Assembly: GCF_009455635.1 (NCBI RefSeq)
Contig: NZ_QPER01000002.1
Location: 3,100,001-3,164,000, forward strand
Direction of reading: 5' to 3'
DNA length: 64,000 nucleotides
Source: Paraburkholderia agricolaris
GTDB taxonomy: Bacteria; Pseudomonadota; Gammaproteobacteria; Burkholderiales; Burkholderiaceae
Every line of letters starts with the position of its first letter. The stretch's first letter is position 1. The notes under the pieces are model-generated. The model saw only the letters and a list, made by a program, of their open reading frames with translations. It was not told where the DNA came from and did no database searches. The position numbers and the translations under genes were made by a program. Positions 38,759 through 47,985 of this stretch are shown here, one piece after another.

Positions 38759-39805
38759 TCAAACGGACTCCCCTCGCTGTTCACGTTTGATTGCTTCGAA
38801 AAGCGCCTTTGCATTGCCCTCGCCGAACGACGTGTCGCCTTTACGCTGGATCGCCTCGAAGAAGATCGGCCCCACCATCTTTCGTGTGAATATCTGCAGC
38901 AACAGGCGCGCAGTGGCGTGCGGGTTTTCACCGGTATTGGCGCCGTCAAGCAACATGTTGAGGCGTTGCAGACGTTCAATATCCTCACCATGTCCGGGGA
39001 CGCGCTCATCGAGCGCCGTGTAGTAACTGGCCGGCGCCGGAAGGAATTCAATCCCTTCTTTCGTCAGACGCTCGACTGTCTCGTACAGGTCGCCGCTGCT
39101 AAGCGCCACATGCTGGATGCCCTCGCCGTGGTACTCGTCGATGAACGCCTGAATCTGTGAGCTTGCGCCCATCGGCTCGATCACCGTCACGCAGGCGGCG
39201 CTGTCCGGCGCGCGCACGGCAATCGTGTCGAAGCCGTTTTCCCTGTCGCCGGCGACGAACTTGAATACTTCCTCAAAGCCGAAAATGCGCCGGTAAAAGT
39301 TCACCCATTCAGCCATGTGGCCCGGATGGACGCAGTGCGTAACGTGATCGATACGCAGAAACGGCGCGACGGGTTCGTGGACCGGTTCGAAGTCAAATTG
39401 CGACTTCAGTTCGTTAAGCGTCGCCATGTCGACCAGGTAGAGCGCGCTGTCGCCGATACCTTGCAATGCAACACGCGGGAGCAGCGAATGCGCCGCGAGC
39501 ATGGCTGGATCGGCGCCGTGTGCACGCGCAACGTCTATTGATTCGTCGCTGCGCTCTACGAGGAAACCCATCCCCGCGCACGAGGGACCGTGCACCGCAG
39601 CAAATCGTTCTCCGTGCGAACCGGGCTCGCCGTTGACGATGATGCTGACTCCACCTTGCCGTAGCCAGGTGATGCGTTGACTGCGATGTCGTCCCGCTGC
39701 GCTGAAGCCCAGGCGGCCGAACGTTGCGATCAGCGCCTCCGGTTCCATACTTGCAAATTCCATGAATGCCGTGTCAATGACACGTACGCACCGACTCTCT
39801 GCCAT
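38759..39805 (-). CDS. 4-hydroxyphenylpyruvate dioxygenase-like enzyme
   Basis: A 348-residue two-domain VOC enzyme. The three iron ligands of HPPD are in place: His154 (RIDHVTHCV), His232 (GIQHVALSS) and Glu317 (FFEAIQRKG). The C-terminal gate LFEAIKREQ is also typical. HPPD turns 4-hydroxyphenylpyruvate into homogentisate; the related hydroxymandelate synthase shares these residues. GGAGGAG before the ATG at 39805 sets the start; the frame is open to 39850. It heads the MarR-linked minus-strand operon, 160 bases after a perfect palindrome. Confidence 0.9.
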   Translation of the reverse strand: MAESRCVRVIDTAFMEFASMEPEALIATFGRLGFSAAGRHRSQRITWLRQGGVSIIVNGEPGSHGERFAAVHGPSCAGMGFLVERSDESIDVARAHGADPAMLAAHSLLPRVALQGIGDSALYLVDMATLNELKSQFDFEPVHEPVAPFLRIDHVTHCVHPGHMAEWVNFYRRIFGFEEVFKFVAGDRENGFDTIAVRAPDSAACVTVIEPMGASSQIQAFIDEYHGEGIQHVALSSGDLYETVERLTKEGIEFLPAPASYYTALDERVPGHGEDIERLQRLNMLLDGANTGENPHATARLLLQIFTRKMVGPIFFEAIQRKGDTSFGEGNAKALFEAIKREQRGESV

Positions 39806-39964
39806 ATCTGCTCCTCCATTCGCGTGCGCCCGACGTGTAACGTCCGGCACGACGACAGCTGCTCGGCAACGGATGTGCCAACGCGACCGCGCCTCCTATT
39901 TTTCAATCTCTCCCAACTCCACTGAGAGCGTCATCGAATTCTAGGCATAATTATTTTCAAATGC

Positions 39965-39989
39965 AATTAATTTCATTATGAAATTAATT
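39965..39989. promoter_or_regulatory. MarR-type palindrome 1
   Basis: Arms aattaatttcat and atgaaattaatt pair perfectly over 12 bases around a single central T. The core TTTCA-N3-TGAAA recurs at palindromes 2 and 3. It lies between the dioxygenase operon and marR. Confidence 0.75.
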
Positions 39990-40054
39990 TTCCGCGATGG
40001 TCAGCCACCTGCGGAGCCATCCCTTCGAAGTTGACGGGAAAAGCACAATTTTTT

Positions 40055-40073
40055 GTTTCGTCGTGAAATAATT
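40055..40073. promoter_or_regulatory. MarR-type palindrome 2
   Basis: TTTCG-TCG-TGAAA followed by TAATT, 36 bases before the MarR start. It has the same spacing as palindromes 1 and 3 and the same right arm as palindrome 3; position suits autoregulation. Confidence 0.55.
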
Positions 40074-40108
40074 ACACCTTCGACCACCCACCGCGACGCC
40101 CCGAGCGC

Positions 40109-40564
40109 ATGACAACAGTGCCCGTCCAACTTCACCTAGATTCGTGGCTGCCTTATCGCCTTTCATTCGTCGTCAACCACGTCAGTGCGCGCCTGCATAC
40201 CTTCTGCTACGAGCACTTTGGCATGTCAGCGGCCGCCTGGCGAGTCATGGCTCACCTCGGTGACGACGCTCAACCCATGTCAGCCAAAGACGTGGCAGAG
40301 CGAGCGGCAATGGATAGTGTGAGCGTCACACGGGCACTCAATCAACTCGAAGAACTGGGACTGCTGATTCGCAGAATCGACACGGAAGACCGCCGCCGCG
40401 TGACGCTGCGCCTCAGCAAAAAAGGCCGTACGGTCTATGAGGAAATCGTCCCGGTGGCGGTCCAGGTCGAACAGGAACTGCTAGCGGGTTTTTCCAAAGA
40501 CGAACAGGCTGCATTGGCCTCGCTCTCGCTGCGCTTGTGGCAAAACGCCAGCAACGTCGAGTGA
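40109..40564 (+). CDS. MarR-family transcriptional regulator
   Basis: A 151-residue winged-helix regulator. The recognition region is MSAKDVAERAAMDSVSVTRA, and the wing RRIDTEDRRRVTLRLSKKG has the conserved D-x-R-D/R-R motif of MarR. It is transcribed away from the dioxygenase operon and towards the fumarylacetoacetate hydrolase gene. Palindromes of one type lie before all three, so it probably represses the whole unit until an aryl acid or its metabolite binds. Confidence 0.9.
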   Translation: MTTVPVQLHLDSWLPYRLSFVVNHVSARLHTFCYEHFGMSAAAWRVMAHLGDDAQPMSAKDVAERAAMDSVSVTRALNQLEELGLLIRRIDTEDRRRVTLRLSKKGRTVYEEIVPVAVQVEQELLAGFSKDEQAALASLSLRLWQNASNVE

Positions 40565-40626
40565 GTTCCGCGTCGCATCCTGCCGCTTCGCAGGTCACGT
40601 CACGACACTGCGCCCTGGGTTTAACC

Positions 40627-40651
40627 TAATAATTTCATATTGAAATAATTT
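40627..40651. promoter_or_regulatory. MarR-type palindrome 3
   Basis: TTTCA-TAT-TGAAA with AATAATT-type flanks, nine of eleven arm positions paired, about 145 bases before the fumarylacetoacetate hydrolase start. Same geometry as palindromes 1 and 2. Confidence 0.65.
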
Positions 40652-40795
40652 ATTTTTGCATTTATTCTGCGATCCTGTTGGTTACGCGTGCCAACGTCGA
40701 CCTGATCGCGAGCGCGTTGCGCACGATCCAAGCGCCGGAAGAATTCGGAACGCGCAAGGCCGTCAGCCAAAACAGCCGTCGAAAAGGAGATCCAT

Positions 40796-41785
40796 TTGAA
40801 ACTCGCCACGCTTCGCGACGGTACGGTTGATGGTCAACTGGTGCTGGTCGACAAGAACTCCGAGCGCGTTTGCGCCGTTACTCGACTCGCCTCGACCCTG
40901 CAACAGGCGCTCGATCGGTGGGACACCATTGCAGCGCCTCTGCGCGACACCTACACCCGTTTGTGTGCAAACGAAACGGCGGATGCGCACCCCTTGAATT
41001 GGAATGCGCTGATGGCACCATTGCCACGCGGTTATCAGTGGCTGGACGCCAGCGCGTATCTGCGTCATGTCGAACTGGTGCGGCGCGCGCGCGGTGCTGC
41101 GATGCCGCCCGCGGCGCTCACGGATCCCGTCATGTACCAAGGCGTGTCCAGCCCATTTCTGCCGTGGAATGCGGACATCGAAGTGCTGGACGCGAGTTGG
41201 GGACCGGACTTCGAGGCCGAGCTTGTCGTCATCACGGGCGATCTTGCGATGGGTGCGTCGAAAGCCGACTGTGGCCACGCGATCCGTCTGATCGGTCTCG
41301 CCAATGACATCTCGTTGCGGGGGCTCATTCCGGATGAACTTGCCAAGGGATTCGGCTTTATTCACGGCAAACCACCGACTGCGTTCGGCCCGATTTTCGT
41401 GACGCCGGACGAACTGGGAGATAGGTGGGACGGCGAACGCGCTCACCTTGAACTGCACGTCGCGCACAACACGACGACGGTCGGCCGCCTTCAGACCGGA
41501 GTCGATATGCACTTCTCCTTCGCCGACCTTCTGCACCATGCCGCGAAAACTCGACCGCTGTGCGCGGGTACTGTCCTGGGTGCCGGCACCGTCTCAAACC
41601 ATGGCGAAAATAGCGGCTACGGTTGCATCGCCGAGCGACGGGCTAAGGAGATGATCAAAGGCGCGACGCCGCTTGTGCCTTATCTTGCCGACGGTGACAC
41701 AGTCAGGATCGAAGCTTTCGCGCGCGCTGAAATAAGCGTGTTCGGTCGTATCGAGCAACGTGTGCGTTACGCTAGTCCGCGCTGA
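40796..41785 (+). CDS. Fumarylacetoacetate hydrolase family protein
   Basis: A 329-residue FAH-fold enzyme with the N-terminal FAH_N_2 type domain (MKLATLRDGTVDGQLVLVDK) and the catalytic domain from about residue 110: YQGVSSPFLPWN, WGPDFEAELVVITGD with the metal carboxylates, and GTVLGAGTVSNHGENSGYGC. It starts at a TTG at 40796 with AAGGAG six bases upstream. It splits fumarylacetoacetate (or maleylacetoacetate) into fumarate and acetoacetate, the last step after the dioxygenases on the other strand. Confidence 0.9.
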   Translation: MKLATLRDGTVDGQLVLVDKNSERVCAVTRLASTLQQALDRWDTIAAPLRDTYTRLCANETADAHPLNWNALMAPLPRGYQWLDASAYLRHVELVRRARGAAMPPAALTDPVMYQGVSSPFLPWNADIEVLDASWGPDFEAELVVITGDLAMGASKADCGHAIRLIGLANDISLRGLIPDELAKGFGFIHGKPPTAFGPIFVTPDELGDRWDGERAHLELHVAHNTTTVGRLQTGVDMHFSFADLLHHAAKTRPLCAGTVLGAGTVSNHGENSGYGCIAERRAKEMIKGATPLVPYLADGDTVRIEAFARAEISVFGRIEQRVRYASPR

Positions 41786-42271
41786 CTGGCTGCGCGCACA
41801 CGGACTTCACCGATCACCGAATATGCGTAAGTCCTGAGCGTGTTGCCCTCCCTTCCTACCCACAAAACCCATGTCGCCACCCATACTTCGTGCGGAAATT
41901 TTGCGGGATCGTAGTGGAAGCAGCAAGCATGCCGTTACTCATAAACCGCTTTTAAAGCAGCGATCTAGAGGGCGTCAGCGGAAGTGGAAGTTATTGGAAT
42001 GCCCCGGGAAGCCCCCCGCAGGCGGAAAGCAGCCGATTCCAACAACTGAGCGGAAAGCCCCGCCAGGTTTGACTCCCACATCTCCAAGCCATGGCGTACC
42101 CATCATCCTACCCATACAGCAAAATCGGTCACCTCGACGCCCTGGAAAATGGCACACGGGCGCCTCCGATCCCGTCCTTGCGAACTGGCCTCGAATCCCC
42201 ACTCGATCGCTCCCACTCAATCGTCAATTGGCGGTGGAACCCCATGTGCAATCGGCGTTTCTGCCAGTCGG
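41786..42271. other. Intergenic boundary between the aromatic and pyridine loci
   Basis: 486 bases with no recognised gene, repeat or promoter; short frames on both strands look random. Confidence 0.5.
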
Positions 42272-43270
42272 TTACCCAGCAATAGTCTTTCCAAGCCGTA
42301 CATCCGCCAACTCGGTAATGGGAATACCGTTACGCCGCGCCGTGACATCGGCGATGATCGATAGCGCAATCTCAGGAGGTGAATTTCCGCCAAGGTAGAG
42401 CCCTACCGGGCAGCGCAAATTTGCCAGCGCGGCGTCACGCAATCCAAATAGGCTTAGCCGCTCGCGGCGCGCATCACTATTTCGGCGTGAACCAATAGCA
42501 CCGACATAGAACGCGCGTGTCTCAAGTGCCTCTATCAAAGCAAAGTCGTCAAGCTTTGGGTCATGGGTCAGCGCAATCACCGCGCTACGCGCATCCAGTT
42601 TCATCTCGATCACCGCGTCGTCGGGCATCGTCCGCACAACGTTGACCCCGGGAATCTCCAATTCAGCGACATACTCCGGTCGTGGGTCGCATAGCGTCAC
42701 GGCATAGCCTAGCGGAATCGCCATCATTGAGACATAGGCGCTGAGGTAGCCGCCACCTATCAACAACATCCGCCAGGTTGGCCCATGCACCGTTGACAGC
42801 GTTGTCTTATCAAATCGAATGGCGCCCGGCTCGTCTGAGGCGTCTGCCAAATGCGTCTCACCTGTGGAAAGTCTCAAAGTCCGGCGGACGATCCGGCCTT
42901 CTCTTAGCGCGCGAAGCAAAGTATCGAGTCCACTTTTAGTGCCGAGCCTTTCCTGCACCAATTGCAAAGTCCCGCCACATGGCAGCCCAAATCTATGAGC
43001 TTCGTCTGCGTTCAACCCGTACACGATTATCGAAGGTCTGGTCTCGCCGGGTGGTCCTTTTGTCTGCAGTTGATGAATGAGGTCATCTTCGATACAGCCA
43101 CCGGACACAGAACCGACCACACGTCCGTCGTCTCTCAACGCCATAACCGAACCAATTGGCCTGGGTGACGATCCCCATGTCCTCACGACCGTGTACAACC
43201 AAACGTTGAATCCCGACGACAGCCATGAAGAGGCTGCTTCAAACACTTCCCGCTCGGCATCGTAAATCAC
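42272..43270 (-). CDS. XdhC/CoxI-family molybdenum-enzyme maturation protein
   Basis: A 332-residue XdhC protein: WLYTVVRTWGSSPRPIGSVM and GSVSGGCIEDDLIHQL in the N-terminal XdhC domain, MLLIGGGYLSAYVSMMA and VGAIGSRRNSDARRERL in the Rossmann domain. XdhC proteins insert sulphurated molybdenum cofactor into hydroxylases of the xanthine oxidase family. The open frame extends to 43543, but the GTG at 43270 with GGAAG gives the family length. Its natural client here is the molybdenum hydroxylase at 57625-60370. Confidence 0.88.
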   Translation of the reverse strand: MIYDAEREVFEAASSWLSSGFNVWLYTVVRTWGSSPRPIGSVMALRDDGRVVGSVSGGCIEDDLIHQLQTKGPPGETRPSIIVYGLNADEAHRFGLPCGGTLQLVQERLGTKSGLDTLLRALREGRIVRRTLRLSTGETHLADASDEPGAIRFDKTTLSTVHGPTWRMLLIGGGYLSAYVSMMAIPLGYAVTLCDPRPEYVAELEIPGVNVVRTMPDDAVIEMKLDARSAVIALTHDPKLDDFALIEALETRAFYVGAIGSRRNSDARRERLSLFGLRDAALANLRCPVGLYLGGNSPPEIALSIIADVTARRNGIPITELADVRLGKTIAG

Positions 43271-43437
43271 ACTCAGCTTCCCGCAAAAGATGAGACGTCG
43301 GTTACCAACCCACCGGGGCAACCGACACACTGCGGCGTGGCGTGCCCAAATCTCTGCAAATGCACACGCGACCGCGCGCTCGCCTCCCGTAAGTGCCCGG
43401 CGGCGCACCGCAACGCCGCCAAACCGTGGCGAGCAGA

Positions 43438-45225
43438 TCAGAAATTGCGGGTCGCGAATATACCGATGAAGTTTCTGTCTCCATAGACCTGGCTCGACGA
43501 GTTTCCGCCGAAGAACATGGCGAAGTTGATACCCGCTTGCCATACGGTCGGGTTCTGGTTGAACAGCACGTAGAGGTTTGCCGACTTCGCGCCTGATGCA
43601 TAGTTGTAGCTGAACGTCGGCGTATAGCCATGCAGCGTGCCTTGGAAAGTCACGCCAGGTGTCACCTGCCAGCCGGGAATCAACGAGCCGTCATAGGTCC
43701 AGTTGAAGTCGAGCGTCAGTCCCATGGAATTGGCCGTACCCTGCCCTCCCACATTGCCACCGTTCAGCCAGGTGACATAGCCAGCATCGACGAGCTGATA
43801 AACAGGATGACCGTTAATCGTGCTGTAGTACTGCGTGTTGGGATTCACTCCCGGATAGTTAATCCACGTAAATTCAGCCGTGAAGGTCGCCGCGTCCGCC
43901 TTCAGAAATTTGATGAACGGATATGTACTCGGAGTGAGGTTTAACTGGGCATTGATGTCGTACTGGAATTTCTTGAAATCCCTGTAACCGTTGCATGTCT
44001 GGCCAGAAACCCCATTTGTGTTTGCGTCCGCGGGTCCGCCGGCGTTGAAACACCCGGACATCGCCACAGCATCACGCGGGCGGTACGAGAGTTCAGTACC
44101 GACGGCCCAATTGCCGACCGGAAGGTTAGCACTAGCGCCAATCAAACGCCGGTCCGACAGGTAATGATAGTTAGACACTCCATTGGCAAGATAGGACACA
44201 ACAGGAGCCTTGTCCGTGTACTGAAGGTAGTACAGTCCGAAGTTGACGTCCAGATTTGGCGGCCGATAGCCAACGCGAATACCATATTGCGGATTGTCTC
44301 CGGCGTTGGTCGTCAGATACGGGACGCCTAACGATCCCGGATAAGCGCCGTTGACAAGCGCCGAGTTCGTGGCGTTCAGCGTGCCAATGCCGACGCGCCC
44401 AGGACCCGCCAGTGTGCCTGCATCCAGACCGCCCACATTTAAGTTATTCGTGTTTAACGTCGCGGGCTGAAACCCTTTTCCAAAGACGTCGGAAGTCGAC
44501 CAGAAAGTACCGACAGGTGGATACCGGTTTGCCTTCCATGCCCACTGATAATAAGCCTCAGTGTCGAAGCCTTTGGGCAAACTCGTCGAGAAATCAATCA
44601 TGGGTGCGGGAAGTATGGCCTGCTTCAACTGGGTGCCGGGAATCGCCAGCTTCTGGTAGTCCAGCGAGTTGGTGGCGTTGATTCCACCTGCGGCAAAGTA
44701 GCTCTCGCCCCAGTTGATTGCCTGGTTACCCACACGGACTCGAGCTTGCTGGTCGCCGATGTTGAAGCTCTTCTGAACCCAGAGGTCCAACAGGTCGATA
44801 TTGTGAACGATCTGTCCATAAGCGTCGCCGGAGAGGTCCGTGCGCTGCGTGTTCTTAGCCATGAAATCATACAAGCCTGTACCACGGACCATAAACTTAA
44901 CGCCCGCCTCCTGTGATGAAAGAAGCAACTCGCTGGTAAGACCGAGGTATGCCGAATAAGGCTTGAACTTTTTGTAGTTAAGATCGCCGTCGTCACCATT
45001 AGACCATTGGGCCGTATTGGCTGCCGCCCCGCAGTTGGCAAAGTCCGGGTCTCCTGTGAGTGAGCAGCTTGGATTTTTCGTTCGCGTTGCCATCCCGGCG
45101 GTGATGTTCGAATCCCATGAGCCCTGCAAATCACCTATTCCCGTGGAAAATGGGAAGGCATGGGCAGATGTGCAGGCCACTGCCAAAGCAGCGCCGGTGC
45201 ACGCGCATATCGCTCTATTTTTCAC
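43438..45225 (-). CDS. DUF1302-family outer-membrane protein
   Basis: A 595-residue exported protein: signal peptide to SAHA, then FPFSTGIGDLQGSWDSNI, which is the DUF1302 start, long runs of alternating strands (RVRVGNQAINWGESYF, LDVNFGLYYLQYTD) and a C-terminal Phe after GIFATRN, the outer-membrane insertion signal. A GTG at 45225 with AGGGG is preferred over the TTG at 45234. DUF1302 proteins usually go with DUF1329 proteins; one is at 60544. They are thought to move or sense hydrophobic substrates at the outer membrane. Confidence 0.88.
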   Translation of the reverse strand: MKNRAICACTGAALAVACTSAHAFPFSTGIGDLQGSWDSNITAGMATRTKNPSCSLTGDPDFANCGAAANTAQWSNGDDGDLNYKKFKPYSAYLGLTSELLLSSQEAGVKFMVRGTGLYDFMAKNTQRTDLSGDAYGQIVHNIDLLDLWVQKSFNIGDQQARVRVGNQAINWGESYFAAGGINATNSLDYQKLAIPGTQLKQAILPAPMIDFSTSLPKGFDTEAYYQWAWKANRYPPVGTFWSTSDVFGKGFQPATLNTNNLNVGGLDAGTLAGPGRVGIGTLNATNSALVNGAYPGSLGVPYLTTNAGDNPQYGIRVGYRPPNLDVNFGLYYLQYTDKAPVVSYLANGVSNYHYLSDRRLIGASANLPVGNWAVGTELSYRPRDAVAMSGCFNAGGPADANTNGVSGQTCNGYRDFKKFQYDINAQLNLTPSTYPFIKFLKADAATFTAEFTWINYPGVNPNTQYYSTINGHPVYQLVDAGYVTWLNGGNVGGQGTANSMGLTLDFNWTYDGSLIPGWQVTPGVTFQGTLHGYTPTFSYNYASGAKSANLYVLFNQNPTVWQAGINFAMFFGGNSSSQVYGDRNFIGIFATRNF

Positions 45226-45387
45226 GGTAACCAACCCCTGTTAATTAGTATTGCTACACATAATACCAACGTGAAGGCATCGACCTTCCCGTTGTCGGAC
45301 TTTGTCCGAACTACGCCGACACCTGCCTACAGGTTGCCGGCTTCGATCTCCCGTGTAACCTTTGTCATGCGATAGTTCGCAAACAAC

Positions 45388-45879
45388 CTATTTTCCAAAA
45401 CCACCTGACTGCCACATCTCCATCGCGACTTTCCAGCCCTCGGACGTTTTCTTCCAGACGAAGAGCTGGCGGATTGTTTCGTCCTTCGTCAGCCTGGGCG
45501 GATTTGCCTTACAGCTCAAAACCACAAAGGTCGAGACTGTACTGTCACTGCCAACCACCGGGTCTTCCAGTTCAAAATGGCACTTCTTCTCGCCGCCAGG
45601 GCCCAGGTAGTCGTTCCAATCCACCATGGCCTTCACGGCGGCGTCCATCCCTCGACTGGGTTTCGTTTCGCCCTCGCCGATGATGACAACGTCATCGGTA
45701 TAAAACCGGTGCGCGAGTTGCGCAGCGTCTTCTCCTGCAGCGTTCGCAGCCTGTTGCGTGCGCAGCGCAGACGCAATTGCGTTACGAAGCGAGTCCGCGC
45801 TTTCGTCCGCGCTGCACACGGCGCTTGCGAATAGCGCGCAAAGCATCGCGGTCGTAATAACTAGCCGATTTTTCGACAT
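45388..45879 (-). CDS. Exported NTF2/SnoaL-like protein
   Basis: A 163-residue protein with a signal peptide ending near CSA (MSKNRLVITTAMLCALFASA) and an NTF2-like cone fold: LAHRFYTDDVVIIGEGETKP, SRGMDAAVKAMVDW, LFVWKKTSEGWKVAMEMWQ. Family members (DUF4440, SgcJ types) are ligand-binding or isomerase proteins in the periplasm. It lies between DUF1302 and an amino-acid permease, probably in one operon with them. Confidence 0.8.
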   Translation of the reverse strand: MSKNRLVITTAMLCALFASAVCSADESADSLRNAIASALRTQQAANAAGEDAAQLAHRFYTDDVVIIGEGETKPSRGMDAAVKAMVDWNDYLGPGGEKKCHFELEDPVVGSDSTVSTFVVLSCKANPPRLTKDETIRQLFVWKKTSEGWKVAMEMWQSGGFGK

Positions 45880-46027
45880 TTCGATTTATTCCCTGATTTT
45901 CGATTCCGACTTGACTGGGCAGTAACCGGCCAGACCACTCAAAGGTGGTCGTGTTGTTGATGGCCGGTGCGAGTTTTAGAACAGACGCTTCAGGAACCCT
46001 CGTCCCTTTAAATTGAATCTCAGTGTG

Positions 46028-47491
46028 TCAATTGAACCGTAGTGAAGAAAAACGAGTTGGGTGAGCTCTCCTGAGCCAACCTGCGTAAGCAATTCCACCC
46101 AACAGCACAATTCCAAGGAGATACGGAAGCCTGTTGATCGTCGCGTTATTGCTACCACTTAGGAACTCGAAATTCTTCAGGGAGATCGCAAGTCCCGCAG
46201 CCAAACCGACAAGACTGAGTGACGGAGCGATGACATGTTTCCACATGTTCCGCGGTTCACGTGTTCGGAAATACGCCAGGACTGCCAGGCTGGTCAGAAC
46301 CTGCATCAGCATCACGCCGACGGCGGCGAAACCAAGTGCAACGGTACCGAGACCCAGCATGGGGTGCACCTTGAACGTAGCAGCAAAAACCACGACCGTC
46401 GCCGAAATAAGCGATACGGCGACGCTCGCCACATGCGGCGACTGGAATCTCGGGTGAATACTCCCCAGCCGACGCGGGAAGCAGCCTTGACGCCCCAACA
46501 CGAATATGTAGCGGGAGGCCACGTTATGAATGGAAAGAACCGTAGCGAACATACTGGTCGCAACGGCCAGCTGAATAATGTGGGTAAAGACCCGGCCCAC
46601 GTACTTGTCGCTGAGTTGGAAATAAATCAGACCCACCTGATCTTCCGGAATAGAGCGGATGTTCGACGGGCCGATCGCCCCTACGGTGATCCACGAGGTG
46701 ATGAAATAGAAAATCCCAATCAGGGCAACCGCAATGTAGGTTGAACGCGCCACGCTTTTCTCTGGCGACTGCGCCTCTTCGGAATACAAGGCGGCAGATT
46801 CGATTCCGAAGTAGCACGTGAATGCGAGGAGGAGCGACACGCCGGGCGCGCCATCCAATAGCGCCTTGAAATTCATAGCTTGTGCGGGCAGACTCGCAGC
46901 GTGAAGATGAAACACAACGCCAGAATCGAACACGAGCAGCAGCACGAATTCAAGCGATATCAACACGAGTACCAATCGCGAGCTGAAGTCCAGCTTCTGA
47001 TAGCCAAGCAGTCCAACAGCGATCGCGGACAAACCGCTGAACCACAGCCAGTGAACGTCGACGCCGAGCATGTCGAGAACCAGCGTGTGAATGACAAAGC
47101 CGAGATAGCTGAGTCCGCCGGGCACAAAAGTCACATACGACACCACTGCGGTAAATGCCGACCCGAGTCCGACCTGTCTCCCCAAGCCCTTTGCGATGTA
47201 GATATAGAAGGCGCCACCGGAGGTCACTTCCCGGCTAATCGCCGAGTAGCCTACGCAAAAAAATGCGACGACAATGGTCGTCAGAACGAACGCGAGTGGC
47301 AACGCCGCACCGCTTCCGAAAACCAGAGCGACCGGAAGCACGCCAATGACAGCGGCCAGCGGCGCCACAGCAGCAATCACGAACACGACCAGCTTGACTG
47401 TGCCGAGACTGCGTTTAAGCGAATCGGCAGCATGCGCCTGCCCAATCGCTGCCTCCACTGCCTGGCCAGCCTCATTCGCTAGATGCTTCAT
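46028..47491 (-). CDS. APC-family amino-acid/amine permease
   Basis: A 487-residue inner-membrane protein with about 12 helices. The APC signature VTSGGAFYIYIAKGLGRQVG and the later FGIESAALYSEEAQSPEKSV, AVGLLGYQKLDFSSRL and YIFVLGRQGCFPRRLG match basic amino-acid, amine and polyamine transporters. GAGGAAAGGACAG precedes the ATG at 47491; the frame is open further up. It is likely to import an amino-group-bearing substrate for the aminotransferase at 47986. Confidence 0.9.
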   Translation of the reverse strand: MKHLANEAGQAVEAAIGQAHAADSLKRSLGTVKLVVFVIAAVAPLAAVIGVLPVALVFGSGAALPLAFVLTTIVVAFFCVGYSAISREVTSGGAFYIYIAKGLGRQVGLGSAFTAVVSYVTFVPGGLSYLGFVIHTLVLDMLGVDVHWLWFSGLSAIAVGLLGYQKLDFSSRLVLVLISLEFVLLLVFDSGVVFHLHAASLPAQAMNFKALLDGAPGVSLLLAFTCYFGIESAALYSEEAQSPEKSVARSTYIAVALIGIFYFITSWITVGAIGPSNIRSIPEDQVGLIYFQLSDKYVGRVFTHIIQLAVATSMFATVLSIHNVASRYIFVLGRQGCFPRRLGSIHPRFQSPHVASVAVSLISATVVVFAATFKVHPMLGLGTVALGFAAVGVMLMQVLTSLAVLAYFRTREPRNMWKHVIAPSLSLVGLAAGLAISLKNFEFLSGSNNATINRLPYLLGIVLLGGIAYAGWLRRAHPTRFSSLRFN

Positions 47492-47985
47492 ATCTGTCCT
47501 TTCCTCTGATGTGGATGCTCTTTTCGTCTTATCCGGCGCGACCAAAGCAAGCGTAAAGATTGCCCTTACCTTCTTTTGTCATCGGAACTCCTTGATGAAA
47601 CGATGGTAAGCGAGAGTCTTTTTTGATTTCAGGTGCTAAACGGCCAAACGCCGGAAGAGTCGCGATGCCGCTCCAGGCTTACAACGACCCTGCAATGTTC
47701 CTCATATGAGAACGGCGAGCGGAAAGTTTGACGCGTGGTCCGCAGGACATGTGCAAAAGCACGAGCGGGCTGCGCGGGTTCCGCTAAAGTGGGAATATCC
47801 TGGCGCGCTGGGACGGGGTTCCGTCGGTCGCAAAGACCATGCGGCGGCGGTGAATGGCGTTGAACCGGGTGACATGCGCAGTGAGTGTTGCTAGACACAC
47901 CGCGCTCGTCAAGCGGGAAGACCGTGCAGCGCAGACGCGATGCACGGTCTTCCCGCGGATAATCCTATTTGATCAGGACTCCGCT
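47492..47985. other. Intergenic region with terminator hairpin
   Basis: 494 bases between the permease start and the aminotransferase end. It contains the 16-bp inverted repeat at 47913-47956 and an 18-base sequence (47630-47647) that recurs at 57489. No gene recognised. Confidence 0.55.
47913..47956 (-). terminator. Strong hairpin after the aminotransferase gene
   Basis: Perfect 16-base arms (47913-47928 gcgggaagaccgtgca and 47941-47956) around a 12-base loop, 30 bases beyond the minus-strand stop at 47986. No T run follows, so a factor-dependent terminator or a transcript-protecting structure is possible. Confidence 0.6.

Larger units (their letters stand above)
39806..40108. other. Divergent control region of the MarR-linked unit
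   Basis: 303 bases between the dioxygenase operon and the MarR gene, locally AT-rich. It holds palindromes 1 and 2 (39965-39989 and 40055-40073) and no gene. Confidence 0.7.

Noticed and set aside
41871..42398. 175-codon plus-strand ORF between the fumarylacetoacetate hydrolase and xdhC
   Set aside because: Composition looks random, it overlaps the real end of xdhC, and no ribosome site precedes it.
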